From the NCBI RefSeq assembly GCF_004349135.1, contig NZ_SMFN01000024.1:1-53132 (forward strand): DNA of 53,132 nt. Reading direction: 5' to 3'. Of this stretch, positions 32,007 through 41,248 are shown piece after piece. The stretch's first letter is position 1; the number at the start of each line of letters is the position of its first letter. A program made the translations under genes and the position numbers. Below the pieces are notes generated by a model that had not been told where the DNA came from, did no database searches, and saw only the letters and a program-made list of their open reading frames with translations. This DNA is from Flavobacterium sandaracinum (GTDB lineage: Bacteria > Bacteroidota > Bacteroidia > Flavobacteriales > Flavobacteriaceae).

Positions 32007-32918
32007 ATGAGATTTTTTCAAATTAAAATAGCTTTGTTTTTTGTTTTATGTTTTTCCACTTCTGCAAATGCGCAAATTCAAGCGCTTTTCAATAGTAAGA
32101 CGCAATTAAGGGATTTGACGGAACGTTGGGAATTGGATACCACTTCAACGAGAGGAACTTTTTTGGTTACTCCTTATAAACCAATGTTTGTAATGCCTGT
32201 TCGATGGACAAGTAATCCTAATGAAAGACCAATTTCTGGGAATTTAGATCCAGATTATGTAGCTCCTCCAGACATTAATTATAATAATATTGAATCTAAA
32301 TTTCAATTGAGTTTCAAGACTAAAGTAATGCAGGGTATCTTTTGGGGATATGGTGATTTGTGGGTAGCTTATACGCAAATATCGCATTGGCAAATCTATA
32401 ATAATGCTCTTTCTAGACCTTTTAGAGAAGTTAATTATGAGCCAGAACTAATCTTGAATGTGCCTGTTAAATTTAATTTCTTGGGTTTTAAAACTCGAAT
32501 GATTGGAGTCGCTTTAAACCATCAGTCTAATGGTAAAAGTGAGCCTTTTTCAAGAAGTTGGAATAGAGTAATTTTTCATGCTGGACTAGAACGTAAGAAC
32601 TGGACCATCTATGTACGACCATGGCTTCGAGTGCCTGGTGGGAAAGATGATAATCCAGATATTGCCGAATTTGTAGGACGAGGTGATGTAAACGTAATTT
32701 ATACTAAAAACGGAAATATACTTTCTTTCGTTGGTAGTCACAATCTTAATTTTAATTCCAAAGCTAGGGGTAATTCGACATTTTCTTGGTCTTATCCTAT
32801 TAAAAATAATTTAAAAGGGTATTTATTAATCTCTCACGGATACGGAGAAACATTGATTGATTATAATCATTTGCAAACTACCGTCGGTCTTGGTGTTTCA
32901 TTAATTGAATGGCTTTAG
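32007..32918 (+). CDS. pldA: Outer-membrane phospholipase A
   Basis: 303 residues from the ATG at 32007; an upstream TTG overlaps the promoter box and is rejected. Signal peptide MRFFQIKIALFFVLCFSTSA, cleaved near NAQ. The catalytic triad of OMPLA is visible: His172 and Ser174 in ALNHQSNGK and Asn186 in SRSWNRV. The barrel has 12 strands in the family and becomes an active calcium-dependent dimer when outer-membrane asymmetry is lost. Convergent with prfB. Confidence 0.93.
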   Translation: MRFFQIKIALFFVLCFSTSANAQIQALFNSKTQLRDLTERWELDTTSTRGTFLVTPYKPMFVMPVRWTSNPNERPISGNLDPDYVAPPDINYNNIESKFQLSFKTKVMQGIFWGYGDLWVAYTQISHWQIYNNALSRPFREVNYEPELILNVPVKFNFLGFKTRMIGVALNHQSNGKSEPFSRSWNRVIFHAGLERKNWTIYVRPWLRVPGGKDDNPDIAEFVGRGDVNVIYTKNGNILSFVGSHNLNFNSKARGNSTFSWSYPIKNNLKGYLLISHGYGETLIDYNHLQTTVGLGVSLIEWL

Positions 32919-32965
32919 ATCTTTAAATGCAGCTACATTTTAGGTATACATTATCCTAAAATTTA

Positions 32966-33008
32966 AAAAAGGCTCCACTATTTTGATAAAAGATAGTGGA
33001 GCCTTTTT
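32966..33008. terminator. Bidirectional terminator between pldA and prfB
   Basis: A perfect 16-bp stem (32966-32981 with 32993-33008), ATAGTGGAGCC core, A- and T-rich ends on both strands. Confidence 0.9.
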
Positions 33009-33064
33009 AAATAATTTAGGTCTTATTAAAGCGTAATGATTGCATTTTGAGCGATTGCACCTGA

Positions 33065-34160
33065 TTACTCTTCTTTTTGTCCCATCATCATTAGATAGGC
33101 TTTCAAGAATTCATCAATTTCACCATTCATAACGCCATCAACATTACTGGTTTCATGACCAGTTCTAACGTCTTTGACTAATTTATAGGGTTGCATCACA
33201 TAATTTCTGATTTGTGATCCCCATTCTATTTTCATTTTTCCTGCTTCGATATCCGCTCGTTGAGCCTGTTTCTTTTTTAGCTCAATTTCGTATAATTGCG
33301 ACCGTAACATTTGCATGGCACGCTGTCTATTATCTTGTTGCGAGCGCGTTTCGGAACATTGTATTTGGATTCCAGTTGGTTTATGAAACAATTGTACTTT
33401 GGTTTCAACCTTATTTACATTTTGTCCTCCTGCGCCACTAGATCGCGAAGTTGTAATTTCAATGTCGGCAGGATTTATATCAATTTCGATGCTGTCATCC
33501 ACAAGTGGATACACGTAAACAGAAGCAAACGAAGTATGACGCTTGGCATTACTGTCAAAAGGGGAAATACGCACCAATCGATGTACGCCATTTTCTCCTT
33601 TTAAATACCCAAAAGAATAATCGCCTTCAAATTCGAGTGTTACGGTTTTTATTCCCGCAGCTTCACCTTTCTGGAAATTCAGTTCTTTTATTTTATAACC
33701 GTACTTTTCGCCCCACATCATGTACATGCGCATGAGCATTTCGGCCCAATCACAGCTTTCAGTTCCACCGGCACCAGCGGTTATTTGCACCACTGCACTC
33801 AAAGTATCACCTTCGTCAGAAAGCATGTTCTTGAATTCGATGGCTTCAATATGCGCTTGCGTAGCGCTGTAATGTTCGTCTAATTCCTCACTTGTAAGTT
33901 CTCCTTCTTTGTAAAAATCATAGGCCAATTGCAATTCGTCCGTCATTTCGATGGCTTTATTGTAATCTTCAATCCACTTTTTTTTATTTCGAAGATTCTT
34001 TACAATGATTTCGGCATCTTTTGCGTTATTCCAAAAGTCGGGTGCAAAAGTCTTCTCTTCTTCGTTTGAAATTTCTATTAATTTGGCATCAACGTCAAAG
34101 ATACCTCCTCAACGCACCAAGGCGCTCTACAATACCTTTAATCTGTTCGGTAGTTGTCAT
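33065..34160 (-). CDS. prfB: Peptide chain release factor 2 with programmed +1 frameshift
   Basis: Recognises UGA and UAA. The gene is join(34160..34098, 34096..33065): a 21-codon zero frame ending RRYL meets an in-frame TGA at 34095-34097, and the +1 frame continues DVDAKLIEIS to give 364 residues. The anticodon-like tripeptide SPF is at about 199-201 and GGQ at about 244-246 in AGGQNVNK. Simple gene callers would report only a 293-residue fragment starting at 33946, or a broken gene. Function and frameshift are supported independently by motif and by frame continuity. Confidence 0.95.
34094..34109 (-). promoter_or_regulatory. prfB +1 frameshift site
   Basis: On the minus strand AGGAGG-TAT-CTT-TGA-C: an SD-like AGGAGG (34104-34109), a 3-nt spacer, the slippery CTT, and a TGA followed by C (34094-34097), the poor-termination context. 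It matches the E. coli prfB site (AGGGGG-TAT-CTT-TGA-C) at all but one base. RF2 shortage would favour the shift, giving autoregulation. Confidence 0.93.
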
Positions 34161-34248
34161 AAAATTGTATTAATTTAATAGGTCTATTTTTAATATTCAT
34201 CAAAAATCCCTTTGTGTACTACAATTAGTTTAGTTTTAACGGAACTAG

Positions 34249-34280
34249 TTGGAATTAACAAACGGTATTGTGTAAATTTG
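34249..34280 (+). promoter_or_regulatory. Promoter of threonine aldolase gene
   Basis: TTG (34249-34251), 21-bp spacer, TAAATTTG (34273-34280). The predicted leader to the ATG at 34352 is about 65 nt. Confidence 0.6.
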
Positions 34281-34351
34281 TGGCACAAAAATAGAAAAAT
34301 TTTACGCAGGGACAAGTCGTGGCTTCTCCTTATCAAAAATAAAAAAATAAT

Positions 34352-35374
34352 ATGGAAATAAATTTAGTTAGCGATACAATTACAAAGCCTTCGCGCGAAA
34401 TGCTGGTATACATGTTAAACGCTGTGGTAGGGGATGATGTTTACAAACAAGATCCCACCGTGATTGAACTTGAAGCCAAAGTTGCTGAAATGTTTGGTAT
34501 GGAAGCGGGGCTTTTTTTTCCGTCAGGAACGATGGCCAACCAAACTGCTATAAAATTGCACACACAGCCTGGAGAACAATTAATAGCGGATAAATATGCA
34601 CATGTTTATCATTACGAAGGCGGTGGTGCTTCTTTTAACAGCGGGGTTTCCTGTTGTTTATTGGATGGAAATCGCGGAATGATTACAGCGGAGCAAGTAG
34701 CAGGAGCGATTAATGATCCGGAATTTTACCACAGTCCATTAACGAGTTTGGTTTGCGTAGAAAATACCACTAATAAAGGAGGTGGCGCTTGTTATGAACT
34801 GGAAGATTTGCAAAAAATAAAGATGGTTTGTGATGCCAATAATTTGAAATTTCACTTGGATGGGGCTCGTATTTGGAATGCTTTGGTTGCTAAAAATCAA
34901 GATCCGAAAGCGTTTGGTAAACTCTTTGATACCATTTCAGTTTGTTTGTCTAAGGGTTTGGGAGCTCCTATTGGCTCGGTGTTATTGGCTGATAAAGCTA
35001 CGATTCATAGAGCTTTGCGAATTCGTAAAATATTAGGAGGCGGAATGCGTCAAGTAGGCTATTTGGCGGCAGCCGGAATTTATGCTTTAGATAACAATAT
35101 AGAACGCCTTGCTGAAGATCACCGTAGAGCTAAAGAAATTGCCGAAGTATTAAAAAAGTTGAGTTGGGTAGCCTCAGTAGAACCGGTTGAAACTAATATT
35201 TTGATTTTTTCACTCGTTCCAAATTGTATCGAGAAGAACTTAATCGAATTGTTGAAACAAAAAAATATTTTAATCAGTTCAATGGGCCACGGAAAACTGC
35301 GAATTGTCACACATCTAGATTACAAAGAAGTAATGCACACGTATGTACTAGAAACACTGCAAAAGTTAGTGTAA
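34352..35374 (+). CDS. ltaE: Low-specificity L-threonine aldolase
   Basis: PLP enzyme cleaving threonine or allo-threonine to glycine and acetaldehyde. 340 residues. SDTITKPS opening, FFPSGTMANQTA phosphate-binding loop, HLDGARIWNA (168-177) holding the cofactor Asp, and PLP lysine Lys201 in VCLSKGLGAPIGS. These match the beta-eliminating lyase/threonine aldolase group. It supplies glycine, which could feed the glycine cleavage enzyme gcvT found further right. Divergent from prfB and convergent with ybaB. Confidence 0.93.
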   Translation: MEINLVSDTITKPSREMLVYMLNAVVGDDVYKQDPTVIELEAKVAEMFGMEAGLFFPSGTMANQTAIKLHTQPGEQLIADKYAHVYHYEGGGASFNSGVSCCLLDGNRGMITAEQVAGAINDPEFYHSPLTSLVCVENTTNKGGGACYELEDLQKIKMVCDANNLKFHLDGARIWNALVAKNQDPKAFGKLFDTISVCLSKGLGAPIGSVLLADKATIHRALRIRKILGGGMRQVGYLAAAGIYALDNNIERLAEDHRRAKEIAEVLKKLSWVASVEPVETNILIFSLVPNCIEKNLIELLKQKNILISSMGHGKLRIVTHLDYKEVMHTYVLETLQKLV

Positions 35375-35391
35375 TTCTTTTTGGGAAATTT

Positions 35392-35461
35392 GTTTAACGT
35401 TTAAGGTTTAAAGTTTTTATCACGATCAAAAAACGTTAAACCTTAAACGTTAAACTTTTTA
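35392..35461 (+). terminator. Terminator after ltaE, 20-bp perfect stem
   Basis: GTTTAACGTTTAAGGTTTAA (35392-35411) pairs perfectly with 35436-35455, followed by TTTTT on the plus strand. The T-tract touches the stop of ybaB on the other strand. The 24-nt loop has its own GTTTTT/AAAAAC complementarity. Confidence 0.75.
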
Positions 35462-35779
35462 TTTAAACAAATCTTCCATTCCAGGAATCATTGGCATATC
35501 CATTTTAGTAACGGCATCCAGTTCGCTTTGATTCATATTTGTCGCTTTTTCAATCGCTTTATTCAATACTAAAATCAAATAATCTTCCAGTTGATCTTTA
35601 TCTTCTAATAGAGTGTCGTCAATAGTGATTGATTTGATAGTTCTGTTAGCTGTCAACGTAACTTTTAATAAACTATCGGTACTTTGTTCGTCAATTAGAA
35701 CAGTATCTAAACGTTTTTTTGTGTCTTCTATCTTTTGTTGGGTCTCTTTAAGTTTGCCCATCATTCCCATTAAATCCAT
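35459..35779 (-). CDS. ybaB: YbaB/EbfC-family nucleoid-associated protein
   Basis: 106 residues: an N-terminal helical arm (GMMGKLKETQQKIEDTKKRL), a central beta-sheet (LLKVTLTANRTIKSITIDD) and a C-terminal helix with a Met/Pro-rich tail. The family forms tweezer-like dimers that bind DNA without strict sequence specificity. In many bacteria it lies with dnaX and recR; here it stands alone. Its promoter lies just before the divergent oligopeptidase B gene. Confidence 0.9.
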   Translation of the reverse strand: MDLMGMMGKLKETQQKIEDTKKRLDTVLIDEQSTDSLLKVTLTANRTIKSITIDDTLLEDKDQLEDYLILVLNKAIEKATNMNQSELDAVTKMDMPMIPGMEDLFK

Positions 35780-35808
35780 GTTTTAATTTTTTAAATTAAT
35801 TTGATTTA

Positions 35809-35839
35809 CAAAATTACTATATTGCATAGTCATAATCAA
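35809..35839 (-). promoter_or_regulatory. ybaB promoter
   Basis: Minus-strand TTG (35837-35839), 20-bp spacer, TAATTTTG (35809-35816). It lies within 41 bp of the divergent peptidase start codon. Confidence 0.75.
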
Positions 35840-35849
35840 TAAAATATTC

Positions 35850-37985
35850 ATGAAAAATAAACTCATCCTCAGTTGTCTTTGTGTTATTTTTGCAGCATCA
35901 AATACTAAAATTAAAGCACAAAAAATGTCAAAAAATATTCCAACTCCAATAGCTAAAATAATTCCAAAAACATTAGAAAAACATGGTGAAAAAAGGCTAG
36001 ACAATTACTTTTGGTTAAACGATAGAGAGAATCCGGAAGTCATTGATTATTTAAATCAAGAGAACACGTATTATGATGCGATGACTGCGGATACTAAAGG
36101 TTTTCAGAAAGATTTATACGAAGAAATGAAAGCCCGCATCAAGGAAGACGATCAATCGGTTCCTTATTTGTACAATGGATATTATTACATCACGCGTTTT
36201 GAAACTGGAAAAGACTATCCTATTTATTCCCGAAAAAAAGGGAATCTTGCTGCTACAGAGGAAATTTTGTTCAATTGTAATGAGCTGGCTGAAGGGCATT
36301 CGTATTTTCAATTGGGAGGTTTAAGCATAAGTCCAGATAATAAATTTGTAAGTTTTGGCACAGACATAATGGGAAGACGGATTTATACCATACAAATAAA
36401 AAATCTCGAAACGGGTGAACTGTTTTCTGAAAAGATTGAAAATGCTACCGGAAGTTCGGTATGGGCGAATGACAATAAGACTATTTTTTACACTAGGCAA
36501 GACGAAGTTACCTTGCGATCTGATAAAGTTTTCAAACATAAATTAGCTACAGATGCTGCCAATGATGTATTGGTTTTTAATGAAAAAGATGATACGTTCA
36601 ACGTTTCCGTTGGGAAAGAAAAATCAAAAAAATACATTGTAATTGCATCAGGAAGCACCTTAACGACGGAGTATAGAACATTAAATTCAGATATGCCAGA
36701 CGGAGAGTTTAAAGTTTTTCAGCCTAGAGTGCGTGGATTGGAATATAGTATCTCTCATTTTGGAGATTCTTTTTACATTATTACAAATAAGGACAAAGCG
36801 ACTAATTTTAAGTTGATGAAAACTCCTGAAAATGCTACTGCAAAAGAAAATTGGAAAGATGTAATCGCGCACAGAAAAGATGTTTTACTAGAAGATATTG
36901 AAATTTTTAGAAATTATTTGGTCGTTGAAGAACGTTCTAATGGCTTGAATCACATTCGCATCATGCCTTGGAATGGAGAAGGAGAGTACTACTTGCCTTT
37001 TGGCAGCGAAACGTACAGCGCAAATACTACAACTAACGTAGATTTTGACACTGATATTTTGCGTTACAGTTATCAATCTTTGGCGACACCATCGTCGGTT
37101 ATTGATTTTAATATGAAAACTAAGGATAAAGAAATCAAGAAAGAGCAACAAGTTCTTGGTGGCAAATTTGATAAAAATAATTATATCGAAGAGCGTGTTT
37201 GGGCTACAGCAACTGATGGAACAAAAGTGCCAATTTCAATGGTTTACCACAAAGGATTGAAAAAAGACGGAAATAATCCGGTATTGCTTTATGCGTATGG
37301 TTCGTACGGAGTGACCATGGATGCTTACTTTTCATCTACAAGATTGTCAATTTTGGATCGAGGATTTGTTTTTGCCATAGCGCACATACGTGGTGGCGAG
37401 GATTTAGGAAGAGAGTGGTATGAGGACGGTAAATTATTGAAAAAGAAAAATACTTTTACTGATTTTATCGACTGTTCTAAGTTTTTAATCAGGGAGAAAT
37501 TTACTTCACCACAACATTTATATGCCGAAGGCGGTTCAGCTGGAGGTTTATTGATGGGAGCAGTAGTGAATATGGCGCCTGAATTATACAATGGGGTAAT
37601 TGCTCAAGTTCCTTTTGTAGATGTAATCACTACGATGCTTGATGATACGATTCCGCTTACAACCGGAGAATATGATGAGTGGGGAAATCCAAACGAGAAA
37701 AAATCGTATGATTATATGTTATCCTATTCGCCTTATGATAATGTAAAAGCTCAAAAATATCCTAATATGTTTGTTTCAACCGGACTTCACGATTCTCAGG
37801 TGCAGTATTGGGAGCCTGCAAAGTGGGTTGCAAAGCTACGAACTCAAAAAACAAATGATACCGTTTTATATCTTAATACTAATATGGATGCCGGTCACGG
37901 TGGCGCTTCTGGTCGATTTGAAGCCCTAAAAGAATTAGCAAAGGAATATAGTTTTTTATTAGATTTAGAAGGAATTAAAAACTAA
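35850..37985 (+). CDS. ptrB: Oligopeptidase B (S9 serine peptidase), exported
   Basis: 711 residues. N-terminal beta-propeller (about 40-430) and C-terminal alpha/beta-hydrolase. Catalytic triad Ser563 (AEGGSAGG), Asp648 (GLHDSQV), His683 (MDAGHGGASG). Oligopeptidase B cleaves short peptides after Arg/Lys; the family is usually cytoplasmic, but here a hydrophobic N-terminal segment (MKNKLILSCLCVIFAASNTK, then IKAQ) predicts export to the periplasm. An internal ATG at 35925 (MSKNIPTP) could give a cytoplasmic form. Divergent from ybaB; the start codon is only 10 bp from the ybaB promoter. Confidence 0.93.
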   Translation: MKNKLILSCLCVIFAASNTKIKAQKMSKNIPTPIAKIIPKTLEKHGEKRLDNYFWLNDRENPEVIDYLNQENTYYDAMTADTKGFQKDLYEEMKARIKEDDQSVPYLYNGYYYITRFETGKDYPIYSRKKGNLAATEEILFNCNELAEGHSYFQLGGLSISPDNKFVSFGTDIMGRRIYTIQIKNLETGELFSEKIENATGSSVWANDNKTIFYTRQDEVTLRSDKVFKHKLATDAANDVLVFNEKDDTFNVSVGKEKSKKYIVIASGSTLTTEYRTLNSDMPDGEFKVFQPRVRGLEYSISHFGDSFYIITNKDKATNFKLMKTPENATAKENWKDVIAHRKDVLLEDIEIFRNYLVVEERSNGLNHIRIMPWNGEGEYYLPFGSETYSANTTTNVDFDTDILRYSYQSLATPSSVIDFNMKTKDKEIKKEQQVLGGKFDKNNYIEERVWATATDGTKVPISMVYHKGLKKDGNNPVLLYAYGSYGVTMDAYFSSTRLSILDRGFVFAIAHIRGGEDLGREWYEDGKLLKKKNTFTDFIDCSKFLIREKFTSPQHLYAEGGSAGGLLMGAVVNMAPELYNGVIAQVPFVDVITTMLDDTIPLTTGEYDEWGNPNEKKSYDYMLSYSPYDNVKAQKYPNMFVSTGLHDSQVQYWEPAKWVAKLRTQKTNDTVLYLNTNMDAGHGGASGRFEALKELAKEYSFLLDLEGIKN

Positions 37986-38000
37986 TTAGTTTTTTTTTGT

Positions 38001-38008
38001 TAGATTTG
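38001..38008 (+). promoter_or_regulatory. Possible -7 box for the CBS-like gene
   Basis: TAGATTTG matches TAnnTTTG 46 bp before the ATG at 38055; the -33 region has no TTG at normal spacing. Confidence 0.4.
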
Positions 38009-38054
38009 CAACATTCGTGTTTGATGGAAAATTGCCACGACTAACTATTTTTTT

Positions 38055-39095
38055 ATGAAAAAAGAAATAACTGCTTATAATAATGTCTTAGAATTAATAG
38101 GGAATACTCCACTTATTAAGCTAAATAAAGTTACTGAAAATTTAGTAGGAAATTTTTATGCTAAAGTAGAGGCTTTTAATCCAGGACATTCCTCAAAAGA
38201 TAGAATAGCATTATACATCATTGAAGAAGCAGAGAAGAAAGGTATTTTATCTCCGGGTGATACCATAATTGAAACGACTTCCGGTAACACGGGTTTTAGT
38301 TTAGCAATGGTCAGTATCATAAAAGGCTACAACTGCATTCTTGCTGTTAGTTCTAAATCATCTAAAGATAAAATAGACATGCTTCGCAGCTTAGGTGCTA
38401 AAGTATATGTTTGTCCGGCACATGTTTCTGCTGATGATGAACGTTCGTATTATAACGTAGCCAAACGTTTGCACGAAGAAACGAAAGGCTCGGTTTATAT
38501 CAATCAGTATTTTAATGAGTTAAATGTTGATGCGCATTATAAGTCTACCGGACCAGAAATTTGGAAACAAACTAATGGCGCAATTACACACTTGATCGCT
38601 TGTAGTGGTACAGGTGGAACTATTTCAGGTACAGCAAAATACCTAAAAGAACAAAATCCAAATATTAGAATTCTTGGCGTTGATGCTTTTGGTTCTGTAT
38701 TGAAAAAATACCATGAAACCAGAGAATTCGATAATGATGAAATTTATCCATACAGAATAGAAGGTCTTGGAAAAAATTTAATTCCATCAGCTACAGATTT
38801 TGATATTATTGATAAGTTTATGAAAGTAACGGATGAGGAAAGCGCTCATGCCGCCCGGGAAATCACTAGAAAAGAAGGTTTATTTGTTGGATATACTTCT
38901 GGAGCAGTGATGCAAGCGATAAGACAATATGCAGAAGAAGGAGAATTTGATGAAAACAGTAATGTAATCGCAATTTTCCCGGATCACGGTTCTCGGTATA
39001 TGAGTAAAGTATTTAGCGATGATTGGATGAACGAACAAGGTTTCTTTGACAGCATCAACGAAGAAGAAGTTCAAAAAATTGAAATGATAAAATAA
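38055..39095 (+). CDS. Cystathionine beta-synthase / cysteine synthase-like PLP enzyme
   Basis: 346 residues, fold type II. PLP lysine Lys48 in GHSSKDRIA, substrate loop TTSGNTGFS near 74-82, phosphate-binding SGTGGTISG. YRIEGLGKNLIPSATDFDIIDK resembles the CBS subgroup (EGIG...P...D) more than plain CysK. The C-terminal regulatory CBS (Bateman) pair is absent, so it is a catalytic-domain-only enzyme. The reaction may be cystathionine or cysteine formation; sequence alone does not decide. Along with the methionine-gamma-lyase-like enzyme it suggests sulfur amino-acid interconversion. Confidence 0.85.
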   Translation: MKKEITAYNNVLELIGNTPLIKLNKVTENLVGNFYAKVEAFNPGHSSKDRIALYIIEEAEKKGILSPGDTIIETTSGNTGFSLAMVSIIKGYNCILAVSSKSSKDKIDMLRSLGAKVYVCPAHVSADDERSYYNVAKRLHEETKGSVYINQYFNELNVDAHYKSTGPEIWKQTNGAITHLIACSGTGGTISGTAKYLKEQNPNIRILGVDAFGSVLKKYHETREFDNDEIYPYRIEGLGKNLIPSATDFDIIDKFMKVTDEESAHAAREITRKEGLFVGYTSGAVMQAIRQYAEEGEFDENSNVIAIFPDHGSRYMSKVFSDDWMNEQGFFDSINEEEVQKIEMIK

Positions 39096-39114
39096 GTTAA
39101 AAATTATAAATGAA

Positions 39115-39148
39115 AAAGTCCCATTTTTTGCAAATGGGACTTTTTTTT
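39115..39148. terminator. Bidirectional terminator after the CBS-like gene
   Basis: Perfect 12-bp stem AAAGTCCCATTT (39115-39126) with 39132-39143, followed by a run of T; A-rich on the other side. It lies between two convergent genes. Confidence 0.88.
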
Positions 39149-39175
39149 GAACTTTAAGTAAGAACTCTTTTTTAT

Positions 39176-41248
39176 TTAATCTAAAAGTTCAGGATTATTC
39201 AGTATCAATTCAATTTTTTTAATAGTAATTGTAATCTGACTCATTTGTAATTCTATATTTCTAAAAAAGAGACTAATGTCTCTATTGACCCAGCTTTCAG
39301 AAATTACTCTTGCGCCCAAACTAATTCTTAAAATAGCACTTTCAATTTCAGTAGTATATTTTACATTAACTGCTTGTCCAATATGACATTTTTGAGCCGC
39401 AAGTCGAATGATTTCTAAAGAAGAACCTTCAAACTGATCCGATAAATCAGAATTTAATAAAGTATATAATTTTTTTACTTTATCAACAGATAAGACTTCA
39501 TTGTCTTTAAAAATAAAGAAAGGAAAAATAGTACGTATGTTTCTTATTCCAAATTCTTTACTGCTGTAACTCTTGGTTTTTGTTTCATCACCATAAATAG
39601 GCTGCAAAAAAGTAGCCTCTTTTATGGAGTCATCCACAAAATTGCAAAACATCTCAATACCCATATTTCGATATAAAATAGGTGTTTTGTAATACCTGTC
39701 CATTTCAACTACAGCGGCATTCCATCGCATGTAGGAACCATAATTATAGCCGTCAGATAATTCATTGGAACAAAACCAAGAAGTCGGCCAATCAGAACGA
39801 TTATAATATTGGGTTAAGCCTTTGGGTAATGTATTTTTTACAGAATGAATTAATTTATTGACACTTTTAGGTAAAATTAATGCACCGCAGTAAGGAGGAC
39901 CAGTGAAGAATTTACTTCCCGTAATAGTTACAATATATCCTTTATTTAAATAATTTTGTATGTCTTTTGGATCTAATCTTAGCTGTGATCCATCGACAAT
40001 TATTTGAATTGATAAGTTTTCAAGAGAATTTAGTTTTTTAATAAATTCGTCGCTCGGAGATTGATACCCCAATTTTGATTGGTCCATCGTATGTAATACA
40101 ATATGCCTGCCTTGATTTTTGGTCTTAATAACGGCATCTAATACTTCCTGATCTAATTGAGCAGCAGTTTTTAAGGCACCATTTTGATCTCTAAAAGGAA
40201 TTTGTATTAAATCAACCTCTCTAAAACCCTCAATTTTAGTGTCTTTTTTAATTGGATAATTTAAAGCAGTAGTATTTTCAAAATGACATCCCTTTAAGGC
40301 CGCCGCTACACCGCTGCCAGTTTCATCAGAGGCGACCAGAATATGTGTTATTTCTTTATCGGAAATAATTTGCGTTATAGCTGCTATTTGAAGCGAAGAA
40401 TCAGTTCCTGATGGAGAAAAAATTATTTCACATTCCTCATTTAATTTAAAGATATGTCGCAGGTTATTTTTTAGCAATTCAGAAAACTCAATCGTAGTAT
40501 TTTGAAAACCTTTTTTCAGACTATTTCTAATCAATATACTTCTCACTTTATCTGTTTTATCAAAAGCAAAATTAGAAACGCTCGAAGCCGTAGAAGAAGC
40601 AAAAGTAAATGCATCTGGTCTTGGAAATGGGCGACATCCGTATTTGTTGAGCAAATGAATCTCGTCGATATTCAATCTAAGATCTCCACCAGACATCAAC
40701 ATGTATTCTGTTGGTTTTGCAAGATTTTCGATAATTGCTTTCCAAGATTCTTTGATTTCAGTGTTAGCATTTTTTAAACCATGAAACGATTGGATTTCTT
40801 CGTTTATTGAGGAGTATTCAGCATTTAGATCAATATTGTTTTTAATTAAATTAATCAGAACATAATCAAGATTCTCTAATTTTTCTTTATCATCTTTCGG
40901 TAATAAATTGTAAAATATTCTGATTACTTCAAGCGCTGCAATATCACATAAAACAACATCTTTTTTCTCCGCGTTCAATGCTTTATACCATAGCTGCCAT
41001 TCGATTCCATATCGTAAATAGACTAAAGCTAAAATGGGTTTGTCTAAAAAAGAGGAACCAATTATAATTGATTTGTTGGGTACAATTTTGAAAATAGCAG
41101 GTTCACTGTTGGACGTGATAATATTGATATTATTTATCTTTGGAACGGTATTAAATCTCTTCAAAATGCGAACTAAATAGTTTACATTTTCTTTTTCAAA
41201 TAAACTGCTTCTTTTATATTGATTTTCAATTAGAATATTGTTTGTCAT
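39176..41248 (-). CDS. 690-residue two-part protein with PLP aminotransferase-fold domain, unknown
   Basis: Residues about 1-200 form an alpha/beta region (IVPNKSIIIGSSFLDKPILA, LRYGIEWQLWYKAL) that I cannot place. Residues about 205-600 look like a fold-type-I PLP enzyme: FSPSGTDSSLQIAAI (phosphate loop), Asp419 in VDGSQLRLD, and candidate Schiff-base Lys446 in TGSKFFTGPPYCGALILP. A C-terminal part with CHIGQAVNVK and AILRISLGARVISESW resembles the small domain of decarboxylase or class V-like enzymes. No signal peptide or transmembrane helix. It has no operon partners; a 538-bp spacer separates it from yebC. Reaction unknown; calling it a transaminase would be a guess. Confidence 0.75.
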   Translation of the reverse strand: MTNNILIENQYKRSSLFEKENVNYLVRILKRFNTVPKINNINIITSNSEPAIFKIVPNKSIIIGSSFLDKPILALVYLRYGIEWQLWYKALNAEKKDVVLCDIAALEVIRIFYNLLPKDDKEKLENLDYVLINLIKNNIDLNAEYSSINEEIQSFHGLKNANTEIKESWKAIIENLAKPTEYMLMSGGDLRLNIDEIHLLNKYGCRPFPRPDAFTFASSTASSVSNFAFDKTDKVRSILIRNSLKKGFQNTTIEFSELLKNNLRHIFKLNEECEIIFSPSGTDSSLQIAAITQIISDKEITHILVASDETGSGVAAALKGCHFENTTALNYPIKKDTKIEGFREVDLIQIPFRDQNGALKTAAQLDQEVLDAVIKTKNQGRHIVLHTMDQSKLGYQSPSDEFIKKLNSLENLSIQIIVDGSQLRLDPKDIQNYLNKGYIVTITGSKFFTGPPYCGALILPKSVNKLIHSVKNTLPKGLTQYYNRSDWPTSWFCSNELSDGYNYGSYMRWNAAVVEMDRYYKTPILYRNMGIEMFCNFVDDSIKEATFLQPIYGDETKTKSYSSKEFGIRNIRTIFPFFIFKDNEVLSVDKVKKLYTLLNSDLSDQFEGSSLEIIRLAAQKCHIGQAVNVKYTTEIESAILRISLGARVISESWVNRDISLFFRNIELQMSQITITIKKIELILNNPELLD

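Noticed and set aside
33065..33946. A 293-residue truncated RF2 starting inside prfB
   Set aside because: The upstream sequence reads in frame as RF2 domain 1 back to a canonical +1 frameshift site, so the gene is complete, not truncated.
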